Shown here: positions 25,577-34,455 of the stretch, piece by piece
How the letters are laid out: every line of letters begins with the position of its first letter
Numbering within the stretch: position 1 is the first letter of the stretch
From: Lewinellaceae bacterium
Lineage (GTDB): Bacteria > Bacteroidota > Bacteroidia > Chitinophagales > Saprospiraceae
Direction of reading: 5' to 3'
Length of the DNA: 64,000 nt
NCBI GenBank assembly: GCA_020636325.1
Contig: JACJYC010000005.1
Location: 372,001 to 436,000 of the forward strand
Notes under the pieces: model-generated
Databases searched by the model: none
What the model saw: only the letters and a program-made list of their open reading frames with translations
Told to the model about the DNA's origin: nothing
Made by a program: the position numbers and the translations under genes

Positions 25577-26200
25577 TCATTTGATTTCGCAGGTCAGCAA
25601 AGGCTTCGGGCCGGTTTTGGTGAAGATCTCGCCTTTCAGGGTGTCGCCGATTTTGACGGGACCGACGCCGGCCGGGGTGCCGGTATAAATGTAGTCGCCC
25701 ATTTGCAGTTTGAAGAATTGGGAAACGAACACAATGATGTCGTTGAAGGAAAAGATCACATCGCGGGTATTGCCGTGCTGGACCGTTTCGCCGTTTTTGG
25801 CGAGCCTGAACTCGATGGCATCCGGGTCGGGCAGTTCGCTGACGGGAATGAACGGGCTGATGGCTGCCGAGCCGTCAAAGGCTTTTGCCAGTTCCCAGGG
25901 CTGACCTTTCCCTTTGAGTTCGGCCTGCAGGTCGCGGGCGGTAAAATCGATCCCGAGCGCCACTTCGTCGTAGTATTCAGCTGCAAATTCCGGTTGGATA
26001 TGGCGGCCGTTCCTGGCGATCTTCAGGACGATCTCGGCTTCGTAGTGGAGGTCTTTGGTAAATTCCGGGTAGTACAGCGGCTTGTCGTTGACGAGCAGGG
26101 CTGTCGGCGGCTTCATGAAAATGATGGGCCGCTCCGGCACGGGATTGTTAAGTTCTTTGGCGTGGTCGGCGTAATTGCGGCCGATGCAGATGATTTTCAT
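25577..26200 (-). CDS. fumarylacetoacetate hydrolase family protein (acylpyruvase-like)
   Basis: A 207-residue protein of the FAH fold. It starts MKIICIGRNYADHAKELNN, has the metal ligands in YEAEIVLKI (E-x-E) and GIDFTARDLQ, and ends with TGTPAGVGPVKIGD. This short form resembles FAHD1/YcgM-type acylpyruvate hydrolases and oxaloacetate decarboxylases, acting on small 2,4-dioxo acids. The frame extends to 26251 through a GGGTTGCC repeat; the ATG at 26200 is the family start. trpS lies upstream on the same strand, separated by the repeat element. Confidence 0.88.
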   Translation of the reverse strand: MKIICIGRNYADHAKELNNPVPERPIIFMKPPTALLVNDKPLYYPEFTKDLHYEAEIVLKIARNGRHIQPEFAAEYYDEVALGIDFTARDLQAELKGKGQPWELAKAFDGSAAISPFIPVSELPDPDAIEFRLAKNGETVQHGNTRDVIFSFNDIIVFVSQFFKLQMGDYIYTGTPAGVGPVKIGDTLKGEIFTKTGPKPLLTCEIK

Positions 26201-26210
26201 GGCGGATAGG

Positions 26211-26265
26211 TTGGGGCAACCACGAGGGTTGCTTTTTGAGAGGGCAACCACGAGGGTTGCCCATA
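26211..26265. repeat. two copies of a GCAACC/GGTTGC hairpin element
   Basis: The unit GGCAACCACGAGGGTTGC occurs twice about 31 bases apart. Each copy folds into a GCAACC/GGTTGC stem, and the first is followed on the plus strand by a T-run. It lies just after the trpS stop codon and may terminate or attenuate between trpS and the FAH gene (inference). Confidence 0.55.
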
Positions 26266-26271
26266 CGATAA

Positions 26272-27282
26272 TCAGCGCGGGTTGACCAGGCCCACCAGTT
26301 CCTTCACTTCGCGCAGGGTCAGGCGGGCGTGTTCGCGGATGGCGGCGCCCGATGCCTTGAGCTGTTCTTTGACGGCCTTCCGGTCGGAGGTCAGTTCCTT
26401 TTTCCGTTCGCGCAGTTGCTCGCTGATTCCGACCAGTGCATCTGCAACGGCTTCTTTCAGGTCGACGTACTTGAGCGTTCCGGCGTTGTAATCCGCCATC
26501 AGGCTGTCGTGGGCTTCCTGTTTTTTGCAGGCATTCAACAGGGTGAACAGGTTTTCCACGCCGGGGCTCATCGTACCTGCAGGTGTGTCCCCGGTATCGG
26601 TTACGGCTGAGCGGACCTGCTTTCGGATGCGTTCCGGATCGGCGAAGACGTCGATATTGTGTTTTTCTCCGAGGCTGGCGCTCATTTTCCGGGTCGGGTC
26701 GGCGGTTGACATGATCTTGGGGAATTCCGTGAACAAGGCTTCCGGCAATACGAAATATTCCTTGCCCGTCTGGTTGTTGAACCGCTGGGCGATGTTCCGG
26801 GTAAACTCGACATGCTGCTCCTGGTCCTTTCCCACCGGCACGTAATGCGCCTTGTAGATCAGGATATCCGCGGCTTGCAGGACGGGATAATCGAACAGCG
26901 CTGCAGAGATGAAATCATCGGACCCCGACTCCTGGGCCTGTGCGCTTTTATCCTTGAACTGGGTCATGCGCGACAACTGGCCGTAGGAAGCGTAACAGTT
27001 CATGATCCAGGACAGCTCGGTATGTTCGGGCACCATGGACTGGATAAAGAGATTTTCCGGGTTGATGCCGGCCGCCAGCAGGTTGATGGCCAGTTCCCAG
27101 CTGTTTTCCCGCAATTTGGCAGGTACGAAGGGCATGGTCATCGCGTGGTAGTCGACGACGCAGTAGAAGCAATGGTAGGTTTCCTGAAGGTTCACCCAAT
27201 TGCTGACGGCCCCGAAATAACGTCCGAAATGCAGGTTACCGGTCGGCTGAATGCCGGAAAGGATTCTCTTTTTTGATTCCAT
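26272..27282 (-). CDS. trpS: tryptophanyl-tRNA synthetase
   Basis: A 336-residue class I aminoacyl-tRNA synthetase. The HIGH-type motif is GIQPTGNLHFGRYFGA, the KMSKS-type motif is RKMSASLG, and the tryptophan/ATP pocket blocks DYHAMTMPF and PVGKDQEQHVEFTRNIAQRFN are present. A long C-terminal helical region (QLRERKKELTSDRKAVKEQL) is typical. ridA lies 12 bases upstream on the same strand, so the two are probably cotranscribed. Confidence 0.96.
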   Translation of the reverse strand: MESKKRILSGIQPTGNLHFGRYFGAVSNWVNLQETYHCFYCVVDYHAMTMPFVPAKLRENSWELAINLLAAGINPENLFIQSMVPEHTELSWIMNCYASYGQLSRMTQFKDKSAQAQESGSDDFISAALFDYPVLQAADILIYKAHYVPVGKDQEQHVEFTRNIAQRFNNQTGKEYFVLPEALFTEFPKIMSTADPTRKMSASLGEKHNIDVFADPERIRKQVRSAVTDTGDTPAGTMSPGVENLFTLLNACKKQEAHDSLMADYNAGTLKYVDLKEAVADALVGISEQLRERKKELTSDRKAVKEQLKASGAAIREHARLTLREVKELVGLVNPR

Positions 27283-27294
27283 GATGATAAATAA

Positions 27295-27675
27295 TTAGAC
27301 GGCGGCTATGGCCGAAATTTCGATGTTGACGAACTTCGGCAGGTTGACCACCTCCACCAGTTCGCGGGCGGGTGCGGTGGCTTCGTCGAAGTATTCGGCG
27401 TAGATGGCGTTGATGCGGCCGAAGTCGTGCATGTTCTTAACGAAGACGGAGCATTTCAGCACGTTGGCGAATGAGGTACCGGCTTCGGTCAGGATCGCCT
27501 TGATGTTTTCCAGCACCTGGCGGGTCTCCTCCTCGATAGTCCCCTGGAGGAGTTCGCCGCTAGCCGGTATGATGGCGATCTGGCCTGAGATGTAAAGGGT
27601 ACCGTTGTGGATGACGGCCTGGTTATAGGGGCCGATCGGCGCCGGCGCATTCGGTGATTGTATGATTCGCTTCAT
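27295..27675 (-). CDS. RidA family reactive imine/enamine deaminase
   Basis: A 126-residue trimeric RidA/YjgF-type protein. Family blocks: APAPIGPYNQAV, LYISGQIAI, EEETRQVLENIKAILTEAG, KCSVFVKNMHDF and the C-terminal PARELVEVVNLPKFVNIEISAIA with the substrate-binding Arg and Glu. RidA hydrolyses reactive 2-aminoacrylate and similar enamines formed by PLP enzymes. It is immediately upstream of trpS. Confidence 0.93.
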   Translation of the reverse strand: MKRIIQSPNAPAPIGPYNQAVIHNGTLYISGQIAIIPASGELLQGTIEEETRQVLENIKAILTEAGTSFANVLKCSVFVKNMHDFGRINAIYAEYFDEATAPARELVEVVNLPKFVNIEISAIAAV

Positions 27676-27767
27676 CGCGATGGTTTAAAGTTGTGACAAC
27701 ACAAAAAGCCCCGCATCGTGAAAAGAGTTCCCGATGGAGGCTTTATTTTTCACGTCCCCGAACGTGT

Positions 27768-27962
27768 TTATTCTTCGATATCCGTTTTGATCAGCAGCTT
27801 GCCGCGATAGTAGGTATTGCCTTCGCTGTCCTTGTAGGAGCGATGGTAGATATGCTTTTCGCCGGTCGTCTGGCAGGTAGCGATCTGAGGAATGGCCGCT
27901 TTGTGATTGGTCCTGCGCTTGTTCCTCCGCTGCTTGGATACTTTACTCTTAGGATGCGCCAT
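27768..27962 (-). CDS. rpmF: 50S ribosomal protein L32
   Basis: A 64-residue basic protein starting MAHPKSKVSKQRRNKRRTNH, the standard L32 N-terminus. The usual zinc-binding Cys pairs are reduced (only CQTTGE remains in view), consistent with a zinc-independent variant. It follows the DUF177 gene by 31 bases, the classic yceD-rpmF arrangement, but plsX/fabH do not follow here. Confidence 0.95.
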   Translation of the reverse strand: MAHPKSKVSKQRRNKRRTNHKAAIPQIATCQTTGEKHIYHRSYKDSEGNTYYRGKLLIKTDIEE

Positions 27963-27993
27963 TGTGCAAAATATTTAATTCGTTTCCGAATGT

Positions 27994-28521
27994 TCAGTTA
28001 TTCAATTTTTTCAATTCGTCCCACACCGACCCCTGATTGTCCTGCGGGTTTTGCTCTTCGGCCTGGTTGAGGCGTTTGAGCATTTCCGTATCGCAGGGTT
28101 TTGAGGTTTCGGATTCACAGTCGTACACTTTGATCATGGGCAAGTTCAGCACGATGAACTCGTAAATAAAATGAGCAACGCTGAGTTGCTGGGTTTCCGG
28201 ATGGATGAAGATCACGTCCGGGTCATCGTCCTGATCGTCATCTTCCCCCAGTTTTACCACCAGCTTCTCTTCTCCTTCAACCGGCAGTTGGATCGGCGCG
28301 AGGCACCGGTCGCATTCGGCTTCGACGGTACCGTTGAAGGTGAAATTCAACTCGTAGATCGAGGGCCGCTTGTCCAGTTCCAGCTGCATGGCCACTTTGG
28401 CCCGCTGGACGGGAGATTGCTCAAATTGCTCAAAGAACGACGGACCGATTTCCCAGTCGTAGTGGTGGAGGCCATTGTGCAACCCCTTGATGGGCAGCAC
28501 AAATTCAATTAAGGGATCCAT
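27994..28521 (-). CDS. DUF177 (YceD-type) protein
   Basis: A 175-residue acidic protein with the DUF177 core: FNGTVEAECDRCLAPIQLPVEGEE, an acidic loop DDDQDDDPD, and YEFIVLNLPMIKVYDCE. The family is genetically linked to rpmF and needed for normal 23S rRNA accumulation in plants and some bacteria (YceD/DUF177). The frame is open to 28671, but the extension crosses the promoter box, so the ATG at 28521 (MDPLIEFVLPIKGL) was chosen. Confidence 0.9.
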   Translation of the reverse strand: MDPLIEFVLPIKGLHNGLHHYDWEIGPSFFEQFEQSPVQRAKVAMQLELDKRPSIYELNFTFNGTVEAECDRCLAPIQLPVEGEEKLVVKLGEDDDQDDDPDVIFIHPETQQLSVAHFIYEFIVLNLPMIKVYDCESETSKPCDTEMLKRLNQAEEQNPQDNQGSVWDELKKLNN

Positions 28522-28594
28522 TTTCCACCTGGATTTTGCCGCAGTATTAGCCTGGAAAAGGCTGGTCAGCGGCGGGTTCACGCAAAAGCGGACG

Positions 28595-28602
28595 CAAAGG
28601 TA
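28595..28602 (-). promoter_or_regulatory. -7 box (TACCTTTG) of the DUF177-rpmF operon
   Basis: CAAAGGTA on the plus strand reads TACCTTTG on the minus strand, 74 bases before the DUF177 start. It leaves a leader of roughly 65 bases. Confidence 0.6.
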
Positions 28603-28639
28603 AGTCTTTATGGGGAAATTTGCTAGATGGCGGGGATTT

Positions 28640-28920
28640 TTTTTAGTCGTAAGTCGTAAGTGGTAAGTCATAAGTCATAAGTCGTAAGTCATAAGTCATA
28701 AGTCGTAAGTCGTAAGTCATAAGTGGTAAGTCATAAGTGGTAAGTCGTAAGTCGGGGTAAGGCAACAGTTCGGTAGCTGAGCGAAGTCGAAGCTACAACG
28801 GACGCCCAACCATAAAACAGGGAAACAGTTGGCAGTTCGCCAGTCGCCAGTCCGCAGTCCGGTAGCTGAGCGAAGTCGAAGCTATAACGGACGCCCAACC
28901 ATAAAACCATCCAACCATCT
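28640..28920. repeat. GTAAGTCATAA array and duplicated 47-bp unit
   Basis: About 28645-28755 consists of TCGTAAGTCATAAG-type tandem units, the complement of the TTACGACTTACAAC arrays elsewhere. Two copies of a unit starting GGTAGCTGAGCGAAGTCGAA and ending GGACGCCCAACCATAAAAC follow (about 28770-28817 and 28860-28908). The array stops 12 bases before the DUF885-like stop codon. No gene. Confidence 0.8.
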
Positions 28921-30579
28921 TCACCCTCCCATCGCAGCCTTTTCCACCAGCGACTTATCGCCGGTCATTTCCCAGTACAACAGGGAAACGGGGATGATGC
29001 CGGCCCGGTTGAGGTCGTCCATGAATCCCTTGAGGGTAAATTGGTCGCCTCGCTGTCGGGCGTATTCGGCGAGCAGTTGGTCGAGCAGCAATTTGCCGGT
29101 GACGTAGCTGCTGCCGTACGGCGGTTGCTGTAAATAAAACTGCTCTTCGTGGGTGATGGTGCCGCCGTCGGCGGGCAGGTACCCCCGGGGTGTCCATTTG
29201 GAGGCAAATTCGCAGGCCTGTTGGTAATCCATTTCGAGGCCGTGCTGATAAAGCCCGCCGAGGCCCCTTGCGCAGCGTTCGGCCAGCATGATCCAGACCA
29301 GTTCTTTGGCGCGCGGCCGGTTTTCGAACAATCCGGCGTGCATCAGCAATTCTTCCATAGCCGTCGCGAGCCCTTCGGCCCTGCAGTCGAAGATATTGAA
29401 AAGCAGCGGCGTCTGCCGGATCGGATCGTCGTAGGGTTCTTCGCGCAGGCGGGCCAGTTCGATCCAGTGGTAGGAATGGGTGCGCATCACCATGGCGTCG
29501 CGGTAGTTGATCTCGTCGAAGAAGCCGCGGATGCCGTCATTGGGGCGGAAGGCGCCGATTTTAGCCCGTTGAGCGGGGTCCATATAATCCTTGACGGTCA
29601 TGATCTCCGCGTCCTTCAGGAAGGCCATGTATTCAGTGACGGCTTTGTTCATCTCCCGGTCGTAATCCTCGGCGTTGTCTATTTTGGCGAGCTGGGGCAG
29701 GTTGCGGTTGAGGTGTTCGGTGAGGCGCAGCGAGGCGTGCGACCGGTCCAGTTCGCGCTGCAGGATGCGCTCCTCTTCCGCCCAGTCGTGGGGCATGAGG
29801 TGCACTTTTTGGAGGCACCAGTTGTAATTGTCCTTGCCGATTCCGGAAGGGCCGGTTTTGGAGGGCGCCTGTTCCTTGAGCCAAAGCACAAATGATTCGG
29901 AAGCAGCCTGCGCCTCATGGGCGGCGGCCGCCAGATCGGGACGGGCAGCGGACTGTTCACCGGCAAATTCCAGGAGCGACGCACCTTGCTCTTCGATGCT
30001 CCGGATGCCGGTGATCCACAGGTCGCGGGCGTTACCGGTCAGGTTCCGGCGAGCCTGTTCGAATACGGCCGGCGCTTTTCGCAACCGGGCGGCTATTTCC
30101 GCCGCATCGTCATCCGAGAGCGGTTGGGCATAGTCCGGCAATTCGATGCATCCGTGGATATTGGGGCCTTCCCGGGCCGGTACGTCGGTCGGGTCGGGAT
30201 GAAACCAGACATAAAAGGCGGGATCCCTCACCCAGGGCTGCATGACGTGGTGCATGAAATCCAGCCCGTTCATTTCGGCCCAGATCAGGTACCAGTCCAC
30301 CTGGTCGTGAATGGGCCAGCCCGTCGTGTCCACGGCGTTGAGGCGTTTTTGCCAGGCGTCCGATTCCCGGTGTTGCTGTGCCATGGCCTCGGGGGAGTAA
30401 TCGGGCACGCCGTCCTTCATTTCGGGTTCCGCGAATTTGCGCCACTCGAAGAAGAACCGCACCAGTTGGTCGTGGGTGGTGATGGCGGGCGGCTCCGGGG
30501 TTGTGTCTTTGGCGGGGGTGCAGGCGGTCAGGGTGGTTAGCAGCGGGATGCAGAGAAATATGGCATGCAAACGGGTCAT
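28921..30579 (-). CDS. DUF885-like lipoprotein lacking a HExxH motif
   Basis: A 552-residue lipoprotein (lipobox LLTTLTAC, Cys20) related in its C-terminal half to DUF885, an M32-like helical metallopeptidase family. The relation rests on AEGLATAMEELLMHAGLF, the SSYVTGKLLLDQLLAEYARQRG block and FTLKGFMDDLNRAGIIPVSLL. The H-E-x-x-P-G-H metal site expected before the E-G-x-A block is not visible; at that position the sequence reads YRDAMVMRTHSYHWIELARL, so only single His residues remain. It may be a non-catalytic or altered enzyme. It is read leftwards as a single gene with cdd upstream. Confidence 0.65.
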   Translation of the reverse strand: MTRLHAIFLCIPLLTTLTACTPAKDTTPEPPAITTHDQLVRFFFEWRKFAEPEMKDGVPDYSPEAMAQQHRESDAWQKRLNAVDTTGWPIHDQVDWYLIWAEMNGLDFMHHVMQPWVRDPAFYVWFHPDPTDVPAREGPNIHGCIELPDYAQPLSDDDAAEIAARLRKAPAVFEQARRNLTGNARDLWITGIRSIEEQGASLLEFAGEQSAARPDLAAAAHEAQAASESFVLWLKEQAPSKTGPSGIGKDNYNWCLQKVHLMPHDWAEEERILQRELDRSHASLRLTEHLNRNLPQLAKIDNAEDYDREMNKAVTEYMAFLKDAEIMTVKDYMDPAQRAKIGAFRPNDGIRGFFDEINYRDAMVMRTHSYHWIELARLREEPYDDPIRQTPLLFNIFDCRAEGLATAMEELLMHAGLFENRPRAKELVWIMLAERCARGLGGLYQHGLEMDYQQACEFASKWTPRGYLPADGGTITHEEQFYLQQPPYGSSYVTGKLLLDQLLAEYARQRGDQFTLKGFMDDLNRAGIIPVSLLYWEMTGDKSLVEKAAMGG

Positions 30580-30636
30580 GGATCAGGTGTTGAAATGATT
30601 GAATATGGACAGAAGATTTTGAGGCTAAGTAATATC

Positions 30637-31119
30637 CTAAAGAAAAGCGCCCGTAAAATACAAAGGCAGCAGGTCCTTCACCGTGTTCACGCACACCACG
30701 GGGCCGGTTTCTCCTTGCAGGATGATGCGGATGGGTTGCTTGAACCGGTCTTCGGTTTCGCTGATCACCTGGCGGCAGGCGCCGCAAGGGCCGGCGGGTT
30801 CGGCGATGGTCTTTGCCCGGTGTTTTACGGTGATGGCCATGGCTACGACCGGATCTTCGGGGTATTGGGAGGCCGCGGCTGCAAGCGCGCTCCGCTCCCC
30901 GCAAAGGCACATGGGGTAGGCCGCGTTCTCGAGGTTGCCGCCCCGCACGACGGCGCCGGAAGCGGTCAGCGCCGCCACGCCGACGCGGAAGCCTGAATAG
31001 GGCGCATAGGCCAGATCGAGGGCCGCCCGGGCTTCGGTCAGTAACCGGCGGTCGGCGTCCGGCAGTTGGCTGCTGTCCGGATACTCCTCCAGTTCAAGGG
31101 TTATTTTTTTCTTTCCCAT
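30637..31119 (-). CDS. cdd: cytidine deaminase
   Basis: A 160-residue zinc enzyme that deaminates cytidine and deoxycytidine in pyrimidine salvage. The catalytic motif reads CLCGER (Cys73-Gly-Glu75) and the second zinc motif PCGACRQV (Cys112, Cys115), the tetrameric all-Cys type. Substrate blocks YAPYSGFRVGVAAL and GGNLENAAYPM are intact. The start overlaps the 3' end of the DUF1295 gene by 26 bases, so the pair is probably translated from one mRNA. Confidence 0.93.
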   Translation of the reverse strand: MGKKKITLELEEYPDSSQLPDADRRLLTEARAALDLAYAPYSGFRVGVAALTASGAVVRGGNLENAAYPMCLCGERSALAAAASQYPEDPVVAMAITVKHRAKTIAEPAGPCGACRQVISETEDRFKQPIRIILQGETGPVVCVNTVKDLLPLYFTGAFL

Positions 31120-32050
31120 CGAATGATAGTTGCCGCTTTTTAAGGCCCCAGAACCTGGGCACCTGTCGCTGATAATCCCGGTAGGCCGGGTATTTGGCTG
31201 CTGAGATCTTCTCGCTGAAATCGGAACTGCCCAGGAACAGCAGCATTAATAGAACAGCGCCCGCCAGCGACCAGTTGAGCCACCGGCCGGTGGCTGCCAC
31301 GGAGAACAGGTAAAAGGCTACCCAGATCAATTGCTCGGCGGCGTAATTCGGGTGACGGGCGATGCGCCAGAGCCCGCGGGTGCAAAAGCCCAGGGCTAAA
31401 TCTCCGGTGAGCGGTTCCTTTTTCCTGATCCGGCGGTATTTCGCTTCCTGGTAGTTGTACTGCTGCTGGTCGGCCATGGTTTCCAGGATGATCAGTCCCA
31501 GCATGATCCCGGCTGCGAAACCGTCCGGAAAACCGATATCCGTTCCCCTGCCCTCCATGGCCATTACGGCCGGCAAGGTGAACAGTAAGATCAGCGATTG
31601 CTGGTACAGCGATATGAAGAACAGGTTGAACAATCCCCAGCGCAGGCGGCCTTTCAGGTTGGGGTCCTTGCGCAGGATGCTCCAGCGGTAGTCCTCCTCC
31701 CCCTTCCACGGGATCCAGTGATAGCCGCCGCGGCGGGCAAAGTTGAAAGAAAGCCGCAACCCCCAGATGGTGACCATTACCGCCATGAGGACCAGCCGCT
31801 CATCCCACTGTGCGGCCCGGGCGAAATGCCAGCAATAGACCACCGGCATGATGCTCCAGAGCTTGTCCACCTGGCTGTAATTCCGGGTGACCTCGCTGAC
31901 CAGAAACGACAGCAAGGCGACCGTCAGCATCAGCCGGACAGCGAGGATGAGGGCATCCCACTGCAACTTATCCAGCGGATGATCGTAATAATAAGCGACG
32001 ACCGGCAAGGCGATCAGCGCTCCGACAAGGCCGATGATGGTCCTGACCAT
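31094..32050 (-). CDS. DUF1295 membrane protein (steroid 5-alpha-reductase-like)
   Basis: A 318-residue polytopic membrane protein. The first third holds three helices; VDKLWSIMPVVYCW and RLSFNFARRGGY follow, then the C-terminal signature GLWRIARHPNYAAEQLIWVAFYL and YPAYRDYQRQVPRF of the 5-alpha-reductase/ICMT-like superfamily, in which the H-P-N-Y and Y-x-x-Y region binds NADPH or SAM. The substrate of DUF1295 proteins is not established. It overlaps cdd by 26 bases. Confidence 0.88.
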   Translation of the reverse strand: MVRTIIGLVGALIALPVVAYYYDHPLDKLQWDALILAVRLMLTVALLSFLVSEVTRNYSQVDKLWSIMPVVYCWHFARAAQWDERLVLMAVMVTIWGLRLSFNFARRGGYHWIPWKGEEDYRWSILRKDPNLKGRLRWGLFNLFFISLYQQSLILLFTLPAVMAMEGRGTDIGFPDGFAAGIMLGLIILETMADQQQYNYQEAKYRRIRKKEPLTGDLALGFCTRGLWRIARHPNYAAEQLIWVAFYLFSVAATGRWLNWSLAGAVLLMLLFLGSSDFSEKISAAKYPAYRDYQRQVPRFWGLKKRQLSFDGKEKNNP

Positions 32051-32287
32051 GCTTTTTAAGAGCGGAATTTAAACCAAAAAACAACAACAAAATCGATAAT
32101 TCCATCGTTTTGTTGATATTTTTAAATGATTTTATTGTGTAATTTGTTGGCTTAACGTAAATTAGATTTATTATTGGGGAATAACGGCAGATTTGAAGAC
32201 GTGCTTTTCGTCAAAGGATTAAAAGCCCGGAATGATTTCCGTCAACCGTTAGCCGTCAACCGTTTCTTTTAACCAAATTGCATCCTG

Positions 32288-34180
32288 ATGAATAGGAAGA
32301 CCATCCTGTTAATGTCATCCCTGATCGCCCTGATGATCAACACCGCCCTCGCCGACCGGCTTTTTATCCTGTACGACCCCAATTGTATGGACAAGTTGGA
32401 GTACAGCGGCCCCACCGGCGGCAATACCACCTATTCCGTCACCTTGTCGACAGGGGAAAAGATGATCCTGGACATCGGGGTAGAATCGGATAAGGACTAT
32501 TCCAATCAGTTGCCGACGCCGCTGTACGGTTGCGACAACGGCCTGTTCAATCAGCAATTGGTACAGCGGATCAACACCCGCAAGGACGAAGTCTTCGTCG
32601 TTTATCGCAAAAATAACCGGGTGTTCACCGTTTCTCCCGTTCAATCGGCCAGCTACGTGCTGTTCAACGATCAGGTGATCGACTACCAATCGCCGGCTTA
32701 CCAGTTCCGGTTCGACCGGGTCACCGGCGTCATCGGCGAGAACATCAATACCAATAAAAGCTCCTCCGCGGAGATCACATTTGAAGGGATCATGAACCAC
32801 GATTGCATGGAGGAATACATCTTCCGCCAGATCGCACCCCGGTCCAACACGCCGTACACTGACCTGACGGTGATCCCTCAGATCGGCATCGTTGAAGAGC
32901 GCAAGGGCCTCACGTTCGACCAGGCCGCCAACAACGCGCTGCGGCTCACCAACGTGAACGGGAAAAAGCTCGACAATTATATCGCCTCCCTCTGCAAGAC
33001 CGATTCGGACGGCAGCCAGCCCATCACGCTCGGCCCGAAGGAATACGAGGTGAACCCCGTGTATACCGAACCGTCGAATGTAACGGCCAAAACGCCGGTC
33101 CAGCCCACTGCGGCCCAGGGTCAGGTTGCCGAGCATACTATCGCCAAAGGCGAAACGCTCTATGCCATTTCCAGGAAGTACAACGTTTCCGTCAAGGACC
33201 TCCAGAGCTGGAACAATATGGGCAGTTCCACCACGATCCGGGCAGGTTCGACCCTGAAAGTCGCACCCGCCGCCGCAACTACCACAGCCAAAGCCGCCAC
33301 CTCAGCCACCACCAACCAGATAACCTCCAAATCCGGGCTGACGTTCATCCCGGCCACAACCAATACGGCGGAAAAAGCTGCGGTTACCTACCCCATCCCG
33401 TATGAAAGCACGGATCAGCGGATCGCAACATCCTCTACTTCCACCCAGCAGGCCTATTATACCGCTCAGGCCGGCGACACGCCAGCTTCCCTGGCCCTGA
33501 AATTCGGTTATACCGAAGCCCGTTTCCGGGAAATGAACGGTTTGACGGCCAACCAGGTGCTCAAGGTGGGTCAGAAACTCAAAACCACGGATTGCGATTG
33601 CCCGCCGTCCATTTTAGGGACTTCCACTACCAGTACGTCCTCAACGGTAACGGCCAAGGGCGCTACGGAATACGACAGTCAATCCGCCCCGATCCGGGTA
33701 TACAGCCAGTCGCAGACCGCTTCGCCCTCATCGTATGACAACACGGATTCGACGCCGCTGTACATGCGGCCGACCAATACCGGCGAAACGCCCGTCCCTG
33801 CGGCTACCGGCACTTATCCGGCGCCGACCGCGAATTACAACCTGAATTATTCGACTACGCCCGCTTCGCCGGCCTACCCGACGGGGTATGATCAGCCGAC
33901 ATCTTCCCCTCAGGGCGTCAGCGTCATGGGCCCTGTATCCTACGACAATACTTCCGCCTCCCGGTTGCAGGTCAAAAGTCCGGTTTATCAACCGGCCGCC
34001 AACGGCTACGCAGAGGAGTTCGAACCGGCCGGCAAACGAACCCAATACATCGTGCAGGACGGCGAGACCCTGTTCAGCATTGCGCGCAAGAACGCCATCA
34101 CGGTGGAACGCCTTCGGATGCTGAACGGACTGGATGCCAATGAGATCCTGATCCCGGGACAGCGGATTTATTTGAATTGA
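32288..34180 (+). CDS. secreted protein with three LysM domains
   Basis: A 630-residue exported protein (signal peptide ending near ALA at 21-23). The first 240 residues form a Cys-containing domain of unknown fold (YDPNCMDKLEYSGPTGG onward). Three LysM modules follow at about 284-326 (HTIAKGETLYAISRKYNVSV), 391-434 (YTAQAGDTPASLALKFGYTE) and 587-630 (YIVQDGETLFSIARKNAITV). They are joined by Ser/Thr/Pro-rich linkers. LysM modules bind the glycan of peptidoglycan, so the protein is probably a cell-wall-associated or surface scaffold; no hydrolase domain is present. The upstream 237 bases hold no perfect -7 box. Confidence 0.9.
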   Translation: MNRKTILLMSSLIALMINTALADRLFILYDPNCMDKLEYSGPTGGNTTYSVTLSTGEKMILDIGVESDKDYSNQLPTPLYGCDNGLFNQQLVQRINTRKDEVFVVYRKNNRVFTVSPVQSASYVLFNDQVIDYQSPAYQFRFDRVTGVIGENINTNKSSSAEITFEGIMNHDCMEEYIFRQIAPRSNTPYTDLTVIPQIGIVEERKGLTFDQAANNALRLTNVNGKKLDNYIASLCKTDSDGSQPITLGPKEYEVNPVYTEPSNVTAKTPVQPTAAQGQVAEHTIAKGETLYAISRKYNVSVKDLQSWNNMGSSTTIRAGSTLKVAPAAATTTAKAATSATTNQITSKSGLTFIPATTNTAEKAAVTYPIPYESTDQRIATSSTSTQQAYYTAQAGDTPASLALKFGYTEARFREMNGLTANQVLKVGQKLKTTDCDCPPSILGTSTTSTSSTVTAKGATEYDSQSAPIRVYSQSQTASPSSYDNTDSTPLYMRPTNTGETPVPAATGTYPAPTANYNLNYSTTPASPAYPTGYDQPTSSPQGVSVMGPVSYDNTSASRLQVKSPVYQPAANGYAEEFEPAGKRTQYIVQDGETLFSIARKNAITVERLRMLNGLDANEILIPGQRIYLN

Positions 34181-34184
34181 ATTG

Positions 34185-34445
34185 ACTTATTCGATTTTTC
34201 GATTAAATCGATTGGTTCGATTGATCCGAATTTAGGCGTCCGTTGTTTGGTCAACCTAATCGGAACATTCGAATCATTCCAACAATCGATTCAATTTTTT
34301 GATTTTTTGATCGATCCGATTGATCCGCCACGCCGCGGCGTGGTCGATTGATTCGAATGGTCTTGCTTTCAGTTCCTCGATTTTTCTCCAAAGGAGTCCC
34401 TTCGGGGCAATTCCTCAGTTCCTCAGTAAATGATTGATCCGATCA
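34185..34445. repeat. AT-rich dispersed repeat, convergent gap
   Basis: 34190-34300 matches, in inverted orientation, the gap at 48254-48366 (shared blocks ATCGATTGGTTCGATTGAT and TAATCGGAACATTCG). 34350-34443 resembles 18010-18080 (shared TCAGTTCCTCG and AAATGATTGATC). A GC-rich hairpin (CCACGCCGCGGCGTGG, about 34327-34342) sits between them. Confidence 0.75.
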
Positions 34446-34455
34446 TGGCGTCCGT

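Noticed and set aside
28645..28755. Possible CRISPR or iteron-type origin
   Set aside because: No spacers, no DnaA boxes and no replication gene nearby; same word family as other intergenic arrays.
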